From the NCBI GenBank assembly GCA_013823985.1, contig PNNB01000015.1, positions 124,001 through 188,000 of the forward strand: DNA of 64,000 nucleotides. The letters run 5' to 3'. Shown in pieces: positions 39,405 through 48,169 of this stretch; position 1 is the first letter of the stretch; each line of letters starts with the position of its first letter. The notes beneath the pieces are model-generated. The model saw only the letters and a program-made list of their open reading frames with translations. It had not been told where the DNA came from and made no database searches. The stretch is from Sphingopyxis sp. (GTDB taxonomy: Bacteria > Pseudomonadota > Alphaproteobacteria > Sphingomonadales > Sphingomonadaceae). The position numbers and the translations under genes were made by a program.

Positions 39405-40157
39405 ATGCGTAAACTCATACTATTCTTCATCGTCGGCTTCGCGCTTTTTTCAAGCGATGCAGCCTTTGCTACATCCACGGGAGCAGGGATAGAAAAAGCC
39501 CTGCAAACCGTCTCCGGCGACGGCCGTCCGCTGTCCCTGTCGCTGCAAATATTGCTGCTGATGGGGCTGCTGACGGTTTTGCCGTCTCTTATCCTCATGA
39601 TGACGAGTTTCACACGGATCATCATTGTGCTGTCAATTTTACGACAAGCTTTGGGGCTGCAGCAAACGCCTCCGAACCAAGTTCTGGTGGGGCTGGCCCT
39701 GTTTCTCAGCATTTTCGTGATGCAGCCGGTGTTCTCCACGATCAACACACAAGCGCTGGAACCCTATGGGCGTGACGAGGTGACCTTTGAACAGGCCCTG
39801 TCCACCTCGGCCAACGCTATGCATGGCTTCATGATCAAACAGACACGCAAGTCTGACCTCGCGTTGTTCAGCGGCATCGCGAAGGCTGGGAAATTTGCAA
39901 AGCCGTCCGACGTGCCCTTTTCCATTCTCTTGCCTGCCTTTGTGACCAGTGAACTAAAAACCGCATTCCAGATCGGCTTCATGATATTCCTACCCTTCCT
40001 GATAATAGACCTGATCGTCGCCTCGGCGCTCATGTCACTCGGGATGGTCATGCTCTCGCCCACCATCATTTCCATGCCGTTCAAGCTACTCCTGTTTGTC
40101 CTGGTCGACGGCTGGGCACTGACCATGGGCTCACTCGCAAGTTCGTTTGTAAGTTAA
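39405..40157 (+). CDS. fliP: Flagellar export gate protein FliP
   Basis: 250 residues with a cleavable-looking signal peptide (MRKLILFFIVGFALFSSDAAFA). Family signatures are LLMGLLTVLPSLILMMTSFT and the C-terminal FLIIDLIVASALMSLGMVML. Core component of the type III export gate. One base separates it from the fliO stop. Confidence 0.96.
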   Translation: MRKLILFFIVGFALFSSDAAFATSTGAGIEKALQTVSGDGRPLSLSLQILLLMGLLTVLPSLILMMTSFTRIIIVLSILRQALGLQQTPPNQVLVGLALFLSIFVMQPVFSTINTQALEPYGRDEVTFEQALSTSANAMHGFMIKQTRKSDLALFSGIAKAGKFAKPSDVPFSILLPAFVTSELKTAFQIGFMIFLPFLIIDLIVASALMSLGMVMLSPTIISMPFKLLLFVLVDGWALTMGSLASSFVS

Positions 40158-40161
40158 CACC

Positions 40162-40431
40162 ATGGACCAAGATTACTTCATTGGTGTAGCGCAACAAGCG
40201 CTGTGGATTTTGGCCTTGGGGTCTGCGCCTATATTGATCCCTGCGCTCATCGCCGGCGTTGTGCTGGGCATGGTGCAGGCGGCGACATCCATAAACGAAC
40301 AAACGCTTAGTTTCGTACCTAAGCTGATTGTCGTCTCCGTCGCATTGGCGATTTTCGGATCGAGCATCATGATCCTGCTGGCCGACTTTACGAAAGACAT
40401 TTTTGCCCAAATCCCGCTGCTAGTTCGATGA
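40162..40431 (+). CDS. fliQ: Flagellar export gate protein FliQ
   Basis: 89 residues with two membrane segments. ALIAGVVLGMVQAATSINEQ and TLSFVPKLIVV are the family signature. It overlaps fliR by 4 bp (ATGA). Confidence 0.95.
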   Translation: MDQDYFIGVAQQALWILALGSAPILIPALIAGVVLGMVQAATSINEQTLSFVPKLIVVSVALAIFGSSIMILLADFTKDIFAQIPLLVR

Positions 40432-41213
40432 TCCCTCCGGGCCTTGAAAATGTGGAGCAGCAGCTCTTGATCTGGATGATGGCGATGATCCGGCCCGGCG
40501 CGGCGTTCATCGCAGCGCCCATGTTCGGGGCGAATGCTGTGCCCATTCAGTTGCGGCTGGTGCTTGCACTGGCCGTAGGAATTCCCTCGGCGGCTGCGGT
40601 CAATATGGCGCTCCCGGCCGCGGGGATCGTCTCCATACCAGGCTTTCTCATGATCCTTTCCGAAGTCATCACCGGACTTGCCCTTGGCTTCGTCATTCAA
40701 ATCGGTTTCGCCGCAGCACTGGTTGCGGGCGAAGCAATCAGCAACGCCATGGGTTTGGGCTTTGCATCCATGGCCGACCCCTCCAGCGGACAATCCAGCC
40801 CGGCAATCGGCCAGTTTCTATCAATGCTGGCCATGTTCCTTTTTCTCGCCGCCGACGGCCATCTGGCGCTCGTTTCGATTATCGCCGAAAGCTATCAAGC
40901 GCTTCCTCCGGGGCAATCCTGGATTTCCTACTCCGCCATTGGCGGCATCACCAAATTCGGCGGCCTTGCTTTTTCCGCAGGCCTCAGCATAGCTCTGCCG
41001 GTCGGCTTTGCCCTTGTTCTGGTTCAGATCATCATGGCCATGATTGCCCGGTCGGCACCGACATTGAACCTTTTTGCGGTGGGTATGCCTGCCGCATTGC
41101 TCGCCGGCGTCGTTTTGTTGGGCATGGCTACTCCGGTCATGGCGGATACAATCAGCCACACGATCCGCATGGCGCTGGAGCAGGCGCAATTGTTGGGAGG
41201 CGGCGGTGGCTGA
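40428..41213 (+). CDS. fliR: Flagellar export gate protein FliR
   Basis: 261 residues, about six membrane segments, including FMILSEVITGLALGFVIQIG-like text and PTLNLFAVGMPAALLAGVVL, both typical. It closes the FliPQR gate. Its end overlaps the flhB start by 8 bp. Confidence 0.95.
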   Translation: MIPPGLENVEQQLLIWMMAMIRPGAAFIAAPMFGANAVPIQLRLVLALAVGIPSAAAVNMALPAAGIVSIPGFLMILSEVITGLALGFVIQIGFAAALVAGEAISNAMGLGFASMADPSSGQSSPAIGQFLSMLAMFLFLAADGHLALVSIIAESYQALPPGQSWISYSAIGGITKFGGLAFSAGLSIALPVGFALVLVQIIMAMIARSAPTLNLFAVGMPAALLAGVVLLGMATPVMADTISHTIRMALEQAQLLGGGGG

Positions 41214-42345
41214 GGCACCCGACAAGGACCAACAGACCGAAGCCCCCACCCAAAAGCGCAAGGCAGATGCGTTAAAGGATGGCGATGTTCTCGCATCCAA
41301 AGAGCTGGCAACAGCCGTTATGATGGCTGCGGGTGCGGCTTGGATGGTCGGGCTAGGCGGTTGGTTTTTCTCAGCCAGCAAAGAATTATTGAAAAGCGGT
41401 CTAACACTCGATCTGACAGACCCCGACCGATTTGAGCCGCTCGACGCCCTTGCCGGCCCGCTCACCAGTATCGCCATCCCGTTTTTCGGGCTTCTTGCCC
41501 TCAGCATCATTGCCGCTTTGGCTGCACCCGCAATGCTCGGCTCTCTTGGAATGCGCAGCAAAGCCATGGCCTTCAAGGGAAGCCGTATCAATCCGCTTTC
41601 CGGTCTCAAGCGCATTTTCGGGATGCAGGGTCTGATAGAACTCTTCAAGGCAACGGCAAAGGTCGTTGCTTTGGGCTATGCAGGTTATTGGGTCATGGCG
41701 AGTGATATTGCCTCTATGCCAGGACTTGCCGCCACCCATCCAGCTGCTGCCGTCGAGATGCTGGGCGACAAGCTGATATTGACCATAATCGTCCTGACCA
41801 TAGGTCTGGTGCTGATCGCAGGAATTGACGTTCCCGTGCAGTGGTTGCGCCGTAACCAGCGCCTGCGCATGTCGAAACAGCAACTCAAAGAAGAAATGCG
41901 ACAGAGCGATGGTGCTCCGGAACTCAAACAAGCGCAACGCGCGCGTCAGCAGGAAATGGCGATGTCGTCCGCGCGCAAGGGGATGACCGAAGCCAGTGTT
42001 GTGCTAACTAACCCGACCCACTTCGCCGTCGCCTTGCGTTATCGCCCCGGCCTCGACATCGCGCCAATTGTGGTCGCCAAGGGTCGCGGTGAGGTGGCGC
42101 AAGCAATTAAGGCTATGGCGAAAGAGAACCATGTTCCTACCTTGGAATATCCGCAACTCACCCGTGCCATTTACTTTACCACCCGCACAGGTCGCGTCGT
42201 TTCTGAAGATTTGTTTGTCGCGGTTGCAGCAATCCTTGCCTTTGTCTTCCGGCTTGAAAGCTCACTTGCAAGTGATCTTGTGAAACCGGTTGTCGAAGTA
42301 CCACCTTCCAAACGATTTGACGCAGACGGGCGACCTTCGGCCTAA
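41206..42345 (+). CDS. flhB: Flagellar export switch protein FlhB
   Basis: 379 residues from a GTG at 41206, eight bases before the fliR stop ends. It starts with the typical DQQTEAPTQKRKADALKDGD, followed by four membrane segments. The autocleavage motif NPTH lies at residues 269-272 (VVLTNPTHFAVALRYRPG). FlhB switches export specificity from rod/hook to filament proteins together with FliK. A longer upstream frame inside fliR was rejected. The TAA stop forms part of the -35 of the fliD promoter. Confidence 0.95.
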   Translation: MAEAPDKDQQTEAPTQKRKADALKDGDVLASKELATAVMMAAGAAWMVGLGGWFFSASKELLKSGLTLDLTDPDRFEPLDALAGPLTSIAIPFFGLLALSIIAALAAPAMLGSLGMRSKAMAFKGSRINPLSGLKRIFGMQGLIELFKATAKVVALGYAGYWVMASDIASMPGLAATHPAAAVEMLGDKLILTIIVLTIGLVLIAGIDVPVQWLRRNQRLRMSKQQLKEEMRQSDGAPELKQAQRARQQEMAMSSARKGMTEASVVLTNPTHFAVALRYRPGLDIAPIVVAKGRGEVAQAIKAMAKENHVPTLEYPQLTRAIYFTTRTGRVVSEDLFVAVAAILAFVFRLESSLASDLVKPVVEVPPSKRFDADGRPSA

Positions 42346-42369
42346 ATCCTAACGTCTATCAGCCGTATT
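42343..42369 (+). promoter_or_regulatory. Sigma-28 (FliA)-type promoter of fliD-fliS
   Basis: TAAA (42343-42346), exactly 15 bp, then GCCGTATT (42362-42369). The -35 is built from the flhB stop codon. The fliD ATG is 20 bp after the -10 element, so the leader would be about 13 nt. Confidence 0.65.
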
Positions 42370-42389
42370 GAACTGCGAAGGATAAGGAA

Positions 42390-43754
42390 ATGATCTCGAA
42401 TATAGCAAATAGCCTTGGCTTTGGTTCGGGCATCGACACACAACAGCTCGTCAAAGATTTGGCGGCCGCTTCGCGCACGCCAAAGGCGCAACGTTTCGAT
42501 GCACTTTCGCGCGCCAATCAGGCAAAGGTCAGCGCATTGGCCCAAGCCCGTAGCGATTTGGATAGTTTTGCCGACTCCCTCGCCGACCTGTCGGCAGGTG
42601 GCACGTTGCGTAGCAAACCCGTTACATCGGACGATGCCGCAATTGCCGTTACAGCCAATCCTGGCACACTGCTTGGGAACTATGCAGGCGAAATTGTCGT
42701 GAGCACTTTGGCCCGCGCCCAAACAAACTACTCGGGCTATGTGGCATCAACCACAGATCCTATCGGTCAGGGCGGGATGACATTAACCGTCGGGACAACA
42801 ACATTTGCCGTAACAGTCGACGCGACCAATGACAGTCTGACCGGTTTGGCTAATGCTATCAACGCCACCGGAAGCGGCGTGCGCGCGAGCGTTATCAACG
42901 ATGCCGGAAATTTCCGGTTAGTCCTTAAAGGCGAAAGCGGTGCTGCAAAAGCATTCACCCTTACGGCCGATGCAGGCGCTGCCCCCGGCCTATCGCAATT
43001 CGCCACGACGGCAATGACTTCCGGACAAACAGCCAGTGACGCGAGTTTTACCGTGGACGGCGTGGCATACACCCGGGCAACCAACAACTTCAGCGATGTG
43101 GTTCCAGGTCTCACAATAACTCTGAAAAAGGCCGATCCACTTGCGCCTATAACAATCGGCGCTACCCGGCCGATCGATACCTTGAAGCAAACGCTAAACG
43201 ATTTCGTCGCTGTTTTTAACACGTTGAAAAAGGATACAGAGGCGGCACGAGAGGCCAACAAAGGAAATCCTGCTTTGCGCGGCTTTGAACGCCAGTTAGG
43301 CGCCTTCATTTCGCAAGCGCTAACCGCTGATCCGAACATACAGTCACTCTCGGATGTTGGCATTTCCACAAACCGGGATGGCACGATTTCGCTCAACAGC
43401 GCAAAGATGGAAGCCGCTTTACGCGACTACCCCGACGCCGTTGAAGCGCTTTTCAATCCACCCCGCGATGGCGTCCGCAATGAAACGACAGACCCAGGCA
43501 TTACCTTTGCGCTAGATGCCCTTCGCGATGCCGCTGTTTCAACGAGCGGGCCGCTTGAACAGGTGCGCGCGTCGCTCCAGCGTGAAGCCGACCAAATTTC
43601 CAAGAACCGTGATCGAATGGAAGTTCGCGAAGAAGCCTATCTGACAAAGCTTGAAAAGCAATATGCGGGCATGGACTCCCGGATCGCTGCCTTGAAAGCA
43701 ACGCAAAGCTACCTTGAGCAGCAGATAAAGCTCTGGTCCAGCAGCGATAATTGA
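42390..43754 (+). CDS. fliD: Flagellar filament capping protein FliD
   Basis: 454 residues. The N-terminal FliD motif LGFGSGIDTQQLVKDLAAAS and C-terminal domain (VGISTNRDGTISLNSAKMEA, then coiled coil LEKQYAGMDSRIAALKATQS) are clear. It caps the filament tip and folds flagellin. It lies downstream of flhB but behind its own sigma-28-like promoter, fitting late expression. An AAGGA ribosome-binding site lies upstream. Confidence 0.94.
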   Translation: MISNIANSLGFGSGIDTQQLVKDLAAASRTPKAQRFDALSRANQAKVSALAQARSDLDSFADSLADLSAGGTLRSKPVTSDDAAIAVTANPGTLLGNYAGEIVVSTLARAQTNYSGYVASTTDPIGQGGMTLTVGTTTFAVTVDATNDSLTGLANAINATGSGVRASVINDAGNFRLVLKGESGAAKAFTLTADAGAAPGLSQFATTAMTSGQTASDASFTVDGVAYTRATNNFSDVVPGLTITLKKADPLAPITIGATRPIDTLKQTLNDFVAVFNTLKKDTEAAREANKGNPALRGFERQLGAFISQALTADPNIQSLSDVGISTNRDGTISLNSAKMEAALRDYPDAVEALFNPPRDGVRNETTDPGITFALDALRDAAVSTSGPLEQVRASLQREADQISKNRDRMEVREEAYLTKLEKQYAGMDSRIAALKATQSYLEQQIKLWSSSDN

Positions 43755-43759
43755 TAGCC

Positions 43760-44155
43760 ATGCAACCACGCACTCATCCCGCAATAGCGAGCCAGCATTA
43801 CCGAATGCTGGAACTGAAAAGCCGCGTTGAAAGCGCCAGCCCCCATGGTTTGGTCGGACTGCTCTATGAAGAGTTGATCCGTTCGCTCGATCTGGTGCTC
43901 CATTCTGTGAAAAAGGGTTACAACCTTTCCGGGAACAGCCATGTCGCAAAAGCGGTGTCGATCATTGTAGCTCTAGAAGGCAGCATTGATTTTGACGCCG
44001 GCGGAGACCTAGCGCCCACTTTGGCGCGGGTTTATGCGGCATGTCGAAAAGGACTAAACGAAGCGGCCAAGAGCAATGATGAAAAGAAACTCGCGGAAGT
44101 TCGTGATGCAATTAGCGATATCTACTATGCGTGGCAGGCATTGCAGCCGGGTTAA
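43760..44155 (+). CDS. fliS: Flagellin export chaperone FliS
   Basis: 131 residues from the ATG at 43760; a TTG three codons upstream overlapping the fliD stop is an alternative. ASPHGLVGLLYEELIRSLDL matches the FliS helix pattern (SPxxLVxxLYExxI). It keeps flagellin monomeric until export. The end overlaps the stop of the convergent zinc-ribbon gene by four bases. Confidence 0.92.
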   Translation: MQPRTHPAIASQHYRMLELKSRVESASPHGLVGLLYEELIRSLDLVLHSVKKGYNLSGNSHVAKAVSIIVALEGSIDFDAGGDLAPTLARVYAACRKGLNEAAKSNDEKKLAEVRDAISDIYYAWQALQPG

Positions 44156-44988
44156 ATTACCCAGCCTACGCTGATCTGCGATGCGGCCTGTGGCACATCA
44201 AGCCGCGCCTCGCTAAAATCAACTTTCGCACCGGGCGCCAGTGTCCGCACTTTGGCCTTCATTTTCCAGCTATAAACCGGCCGGCCCCCTGCATCCTTCA
44301 GCGTTACCAGCATTTCAGGAACCGTTTGCGCGGTGCTGGTCGGATTTACGATGCTTCCGCTCGCAATGAAAAATGGCGTGCCATCCTCGCGCTCATTCAG
44401 TTCCAGATTCTCATTCAGTACGATCTTTAAATCGGGTTCGGTACGCACGATACTTAGATTTGCTCCAAGATCCGGAATGCCGAAATACCAAGTCGCACCG
44501 CCTGCTGCGGCAACAACCAAAGCAAAAGCGACCGCAGCCATTGTCCACAACTTGGCCGGATTTCGGCGTGGTCGGAAAGGCGGTTCATGCGCAAAATGGC
44601 TTTGTTGGGATGTATCTTCGAAATAGGAACTCGTCGTTCCGTAGGATTCAGTAACATCACGCTTGGTATCGGGTTCCTCCGATGATGCTTCCTCAAAGCG
44701 CGTAAAGCTCGGTGGAACCGGCTGGTCGGGCAATTTTGCAGCCGGTGCAAAATCTTCCACCGTTTCCTGGGGCATCGCGCTCGAAAAGGCTTCAGCAACC
44801 GGCGTGGAATTCATCGGTGCAAATATTGGTGGGGCAACGACAGGAGGCGCTGGTGGTGTCGGCGGAATGATACCATCCTGATACCAGCTATGCTTGCAAT
44901 TGGCACAGCGGACCTGACGACCGTCCACGCCAATAGCAGAATCCGGAACGACATAGCGGGTGCGGCACGAAGGGCAAACAAGCAGCAT
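44152..44988 (-). CDS. MJ0042-type zinc-ribbon membrane protein
   Basis: 278 residues. The N terminus is a zinc ribbon with two CxxC pairs (CPSC in MLLVCPSCRTRYVVPDSAIG and CANC in VRCANCKHSWYQDG). A Pro/Ala/Glu-rich linker of about 100 residues leads to a single membrane segment (TMAAVAFALVVAAAGGATWY). The rest resembles the DUF3426-type exported domain, with NPTSTAQTVPEMLVTLKDAG. Such proteins are common in alphaproteobacteria and uncharacterised. It diverges from ftsE, an arrangement often seen in this group. Confidence 0.85.
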   Translation of the reverse strand: MLLVCPSCRTRYVVPDSAIGVDGRQVRCANCKHSWYQDGIIPPTPPAPPVVAPPIFAPMNSTPVAEAFSSAMPQETVEDFAPAAKLPDQPVPPSFTRFEEASSEEPDTKRDVTESYGTTSSYFEDTSQQSHFAHEPPFRPRRNPAKLWTMAAVAFALVVAAAGGATWYFGIPDLGANLSIVRTEPDLKIVLNENLELNEREDGTPFFIASGSIVNPTSTAQTVPEMLVTLKDAGGRPVYSWKMKAKVRTLAPGAKVDFSEARLDVPQAASQISVGWVI

Positions 44989-45308
44989 TAGCCCTCATAA
45001 ACATGACCGGCCCGTGACTTGCAACCCTGCTGTCATAAAATGCTGTGGACGGCGGTAAAGAATTGTCGAATTTGGTTCCGGTTTTACGCACCGTGCAGTT
45101 GCATAAGAACTAGTTGCGGCGTCGCGGACAAGCGACCTCGAAAACGAAGCAATGGACAAAATCGATCAAATCCTTAGGACGCGTATATGGTCTTAAACCG
45201 GACGCAACTTACTCCGAGACAGGATACCCCCGCCATTGGAGGCGCATGTCGTTTTTGCGCGCCGGATATCTGGCTTGCCCGCCTTGCATTTGGAGAGTGT
45301 TCGAACTG
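44989..45308. other. Divergent spacer between the zinc-ribbon gene and ftsE
   Basis: 320 bp without a supported gene. The ftsE frame is open back to 45114, but that part has no family similarity. Promoters for both neighbours must lie here. On the minus strand TTGCAA and TTATGA, about 18 bp apart and just before the zinc-ribbon start, are a weak candidate. GGAGAG at 45292-45297 is a ribosome-binding-site candidate for ftsE. No repeat or RNA gene was recognised. Confidence 0.5.
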
Positions 45309-46022
45309 ATGCAGAGCGTCGTCGAATTCGATAATGTGGGATTACGCTATGGGACCGGAGCGGAGACGCTGACGGACCTCAGCTTCACACTTTATCCTGG
45401 CAGTTTTTATTTTCTGACCGGCGCTTCAGGTGCCGGAAAGACATCGCTACTCAAACTTCTGTACCTTGCGCACCGCCCCAGCCGTGGCGCGATCCGCATG
45501 TTTGGCCACGACGCGATCACCCTCCCGCGCGACCGGTTACCCGGTTTTCGGCGGCGTATTGGGGTCGTATTTCAGGACTTCCGTCTGGTTCCGCATCTAT
45601 CAACTTTCGACAATATCGCACTTCCGCTGCGGATCGCCGGGATTCAGGAAAAGGACCTAAGGAGTCCTGTGACCGAGATGCTGGACTGGATTGGCCTAAC
45701 CGAGCGCGCCGATGCCCGTCCTGCAACGCTTTCGGGCGGTGAGCAGCAGCGTGTCGCCATCGCACGCGCCGTCATCGGTCGGCCAGAAATGCTTGTCGCC
45801 GATGAACCTACAGGCAACGTCGATCCCGAAATGGCGCGCCGTCTTTTGCAATTGTTCGCAGCGCTCAATAAACTGGGGACGACTGTGGTGGTTGCCACGC
45901 ATGATATTCATTTGCTGCAGGAAATCGAAGGCGCTCAAATGATGCGCCTCGACAAGGGCCGTCTTTCTGACCCCACCGGCTCGCTTCGCCATCCCCCGCG
46001 TCCGCTGGTGTTGAAAAATTAG
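45309..46022 (+). CDS. ftsE: Cell division ATP-binding protein FtsE
   Basis: ABC ATPase, 237 residues. It has Walker A GASGAGKT, signature [20 protein letters not shown], Walker [13 protein letters not shown] and the H-loop in VVATHD. With FtsX it controls septal peptidoglycan hydrolases. The ATG at 45309 follows the typical N terminus [15 protein letters not shown]. It is 9 bp from the ftsX ATG. Confidence 0.94.
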   Translation: MQSVVEFDNVGLRYGTGAETLTDLSFTLYPGSFYFLTGASGAGKTSLLKLLYLAHRPSRGAIRMFGHDAITLPRDRLPGFRRRIGVVFQDFRLVPHLSTFDNIALPLRIAGIQEKDLRSPVTEMLDWIGLTERADARPATLSGGEQQRVAIARAVIGRPEMLVADEPTGNVDPEMARRLLQLFAALNKLGTTVVVATHDIHLLQEIEGAQMMRLDKGRLSDPTGSLRHPPRPLVLKN

Positions 46023-46031
46023 GCGCGGGTG

Positions 46032-46928
46032 ATGTTGCTCGATTTCGCCCTTCCCGCGCATGATCGCAAATTGATACCCGAGGGCCGCCTATCCGGACCG
46101 ATGCCATGGGTGATTGCAATCATGCTGTTTTTGACATTGCTGATTGCGGCAATGGGTCTGAGCCTAGCTTACGCCATACGCAATGGAGGCGACGACCTGG
46201 CGCAACAAGCCACAGTCCAGATTATCGAGCCTGACCCTATCGAGCGGGCCACCCAGAAGGTCGCAGTAAGCCGGGTATTGCGCGAACTTCCGGAGATTGC
46301 TGATGTAAATTCGGTTCCGGATGGCGAGGTGCGCAATCTGTTAAAGCCTTGGCTCGGGAACGACGTCATTGATGCCGACATTCCTGTTCCTGCGTTGATC
46401 GACATACGCTTCAAAAAGGCGCCTGATGGAGCGACCATCAGGGCACTCAAGCGCCGGCTGGAGCCTGTCGCGCCCAAAATCCGCATTGATTCCCACAGTA
46501 GTTGGATGGCGCCCTTTTTCGACCTGATGTCTTCGCTGATCTTTCTTACCTTCGCTATTTTTCTTCTTTTGCTCATCGCCACATCGGCCGTGGTCATTCT
46601 TGCCGTGCGCAGTACGTTGAACACCCACCGGGGGACGATTGAGATCATGCACATGATGGGCGGAACGGATTTACAGGCCGCGCGCCTATTCCAGCGTCGC
46701 GTGGCACTTGACGCCCTTTTGGGTGGCGTCGTCGGTTTTGGTGCCGCTGCAGCGGTCATTCTGACATTGGGGGGACGCATTGCCGCAGTTGAGCCAGCTT
46801 TGCTGGCCGATGCCTCCTTACCGTGGTACGGGTGGCTCATATTAGCGATTATTCCACTTGCTGTCATGGGCCTCGCCATGCTTATGGCCCGTTGGACAGT
46901 GGTATCCGCACTCAAGAAGATGTTATGA
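46032..46928 (+). CDS. ftsX: Cell division membrane protein FtsX
   Basis: 298 residues from ATG 46032 (a GTG directly before it also fits). Four membrane segments are visible: about 25-46, 165-192, 220-245 and 262-285. A periplasmic loop lies between the first two, the ABC-transporter permease layout of FtsX. GTIEIMHMMGGTDLQAARLF is the conserved FtsE-contact region. It overlaps ydcF by four bases (ATGA). Confidence 0.9.
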   Translation: MLLDFALPAHDRKLIPEGRLSGPMPWVIAIMLFLTLLIAAMGLSLAYAIRNGGDDLAQQATVQIIEPDPIERATQKVAVSRVLRELPEIADVNSVPDGEVRNLLKPWLGNDVIDADIPVPALIDIRFKKAPDGATIRALKRRLEPVAPKIRIDSHSSWMAPFFDLMSSLIFLTFAIFLLLLIATSAVVILAVRSTLNTHRGTIEIMHMMGGTDLQAARLFQRRVALDALLGGVVGFGAAAAVILTLGGRIAAVEPALLADASLPWYGWLILAIIPLAVMGLAMLMARWTVVSALKKML

Positions 46929-47455
46929 TCAGACGGATTTTTTCCTTTATTATCCTGGCATGGATGCTGGGCTTTGTGTGGTTCGCGCTGCTGTTGCCGC
47001 AGCCTGCGGCCATTGCGCAAACCGACGCCGTCGTCGTACTTACTGGCGGACCAAACCGGATCGACCGAGGACTTGAAATTTTGAAGGCGGGCAAGTCACG
47101 CAAGATGCTGATTTCCGGAGTTGACCGCGATGTAAAACCTGCCGAGCTGGCTGCGCAATATCCCGGCTCTGCGCGCTACTTCACCTGCTGCATTGACTTG
47201 GGATTCCAGTCTGTCGACACGCGTTCCAATGCCTTGGAAACCGCGCGTTGGGCGACACGCAACAAAGTCAAATCCCTCAGGCTTGTCACGCATGACTGGC
47301 ATATGCGTCGTGCCCGGTTTGAACTTGACCGTTCGTTACCAAATGACATCACGGTTACCAACGATGCGGTCGCAACCCAGCCGTCGTTGAATGCCCTGTT
47401 CAAGGAATATAACAAGTACTGGCTACGCGCGGTTGCATCGCTTGCGGGAATTTAA
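46925..47455 (+). CDS. YdcF-family (DUF218) membrane protein
   Basis: 176 residues. It starts with a signal-anchor (IFSFIILAWMLGFVWFALLL), then DAVVVLTGGPNRIDRGLEIL, the DUF218 motif. SNALETARWATRNKVKSLRL and VTHDWHMRRARFELDRSL follow. Related proteins (ElyC, SanA, YdcF) affect envelope integrity and peptidoglycan precursor traffic. The position behind ftsX in an ATGA overlap fits an envelope role. The exact function is unknown. Confidence 0.85.
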   Translation: MIRRIFSFIILAWMLGFVWFALLLPQPAAIAQTDAVVVLTGGPNRIDRGLEILKAGKSRKMLISGVDRDVKPAELAAQYPGSARYFTCCIDLGFQSVDTRSNALETARWATRNKVKSLRLVTHDWHMRRARFELDRSLPNDITVTNDAVATQPSLNALFKEYNKYWLRAVASLAGI

Positions 47456-47456
47456 T

Positions 47457-48146
47457 GTGATTGCAGCCATTCGCACGATAGTCTTCACAATCATCTTTTT
47501 CGGCGGGTCGAGCTTTTTTGCCGTCACCGCATTTTTCGGCAGCCTCTTGCATCAAGGGTTGATGCGCTGGGCGGTCCGCGGATGGGCTCGATATCAGCAT
47601 TTTTGCGCAAAATGGATATTGGGCATTGAAGTTCGCATTGAAGGTTCATTGCAGGACCGGCCCGTGCTGTACGCCATCAAGCATGAAAGCATGTACGAAA
47701 CCATCGATATGCCGAGGGTGTTCGCGCGGCCATCTGTTGTTGCGAAACGGCAATTATTCGACATCCCCTTTTGGGGGAAAGCGGCGCTCGCTTACGGAAT
47801 GATCCCCGTGGACCGGGAAGGCGGTGCCACCGCACTTCGGGATATGCTCTCCCGCTCAAAGGCATTGTTGTCGGATGGGCGACCCATTGTGATCTTTCCG
47901 GAAGGCACCCGCGTATGCCATGGCGAAAGCCCTCCATTGCAATCCGGTTTTGCCGGTCTTTATAAAATGCTCAACGTGCCGGTAGTGCCCGTGGCAGTAA
48001 ACAGCGGCCGGTTGATGCCCCGCAACCATTGGCTTCGGAGATCGGGGACGATTATATACAAGGTAGGCGAAGAAATTCCGGCTGGACTGCCGCGCGCCGA
48101 AGTAGAGGCGCGGGTCCATGCCGCTATGAACGCACTAAACGATTGA
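47457..48146 (+). CDS. plsC: 1-acyl-sn-glycerol-3-phosphate acyltransferase
   Basis: 229 residues from a GTG one base after the ydcF stop. An N-terminal hydrophobic stretch (IRTIVFTIIFFGGSSFFAVT) anchors it. The acyltransferase motif I is KHESMYETIDMP, with Glu where many members have Asp, a known family variant. Motif III is VIFPEGTRVCHGESPP, and motif IV VPVVPVAVNSG. It makes phosphatidic acid for membrane lipids. It converges with tyrC, 23 bp away. Confidence 0.92.
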   Translation: MIAAIRTIVFTIIFFGGSSFFAVTAFFGSLLHQGLMRWAVRGWARYQHFCAKWILGIEVRIEGSLQDRPVLYAIKHESMYETIDMPRVFARPSVVAKRQLFDIPFWGKAALAYGMIPVDREGGATALRDMLSRSKALLSDGRPIVIFPEGTRVCHGESPPLQSGFAGLYKMLNVPVVPVAVNSGRLMPRNHWLRRSGTIIYKVGEEIPAGLPRAEVEARVHAAMNALND

Positions 48147-48169
48147 GGTCGCCCAACGCAGGAACAGTA

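Noticed and set aside
45114..45308. 65-codon N-terminal extension of FtsE
   Set aside because: Open frame but no similarity to FtsE, and the normal start [10 protein letters not shown] at 45309 has a ribosome-binding site upstream.
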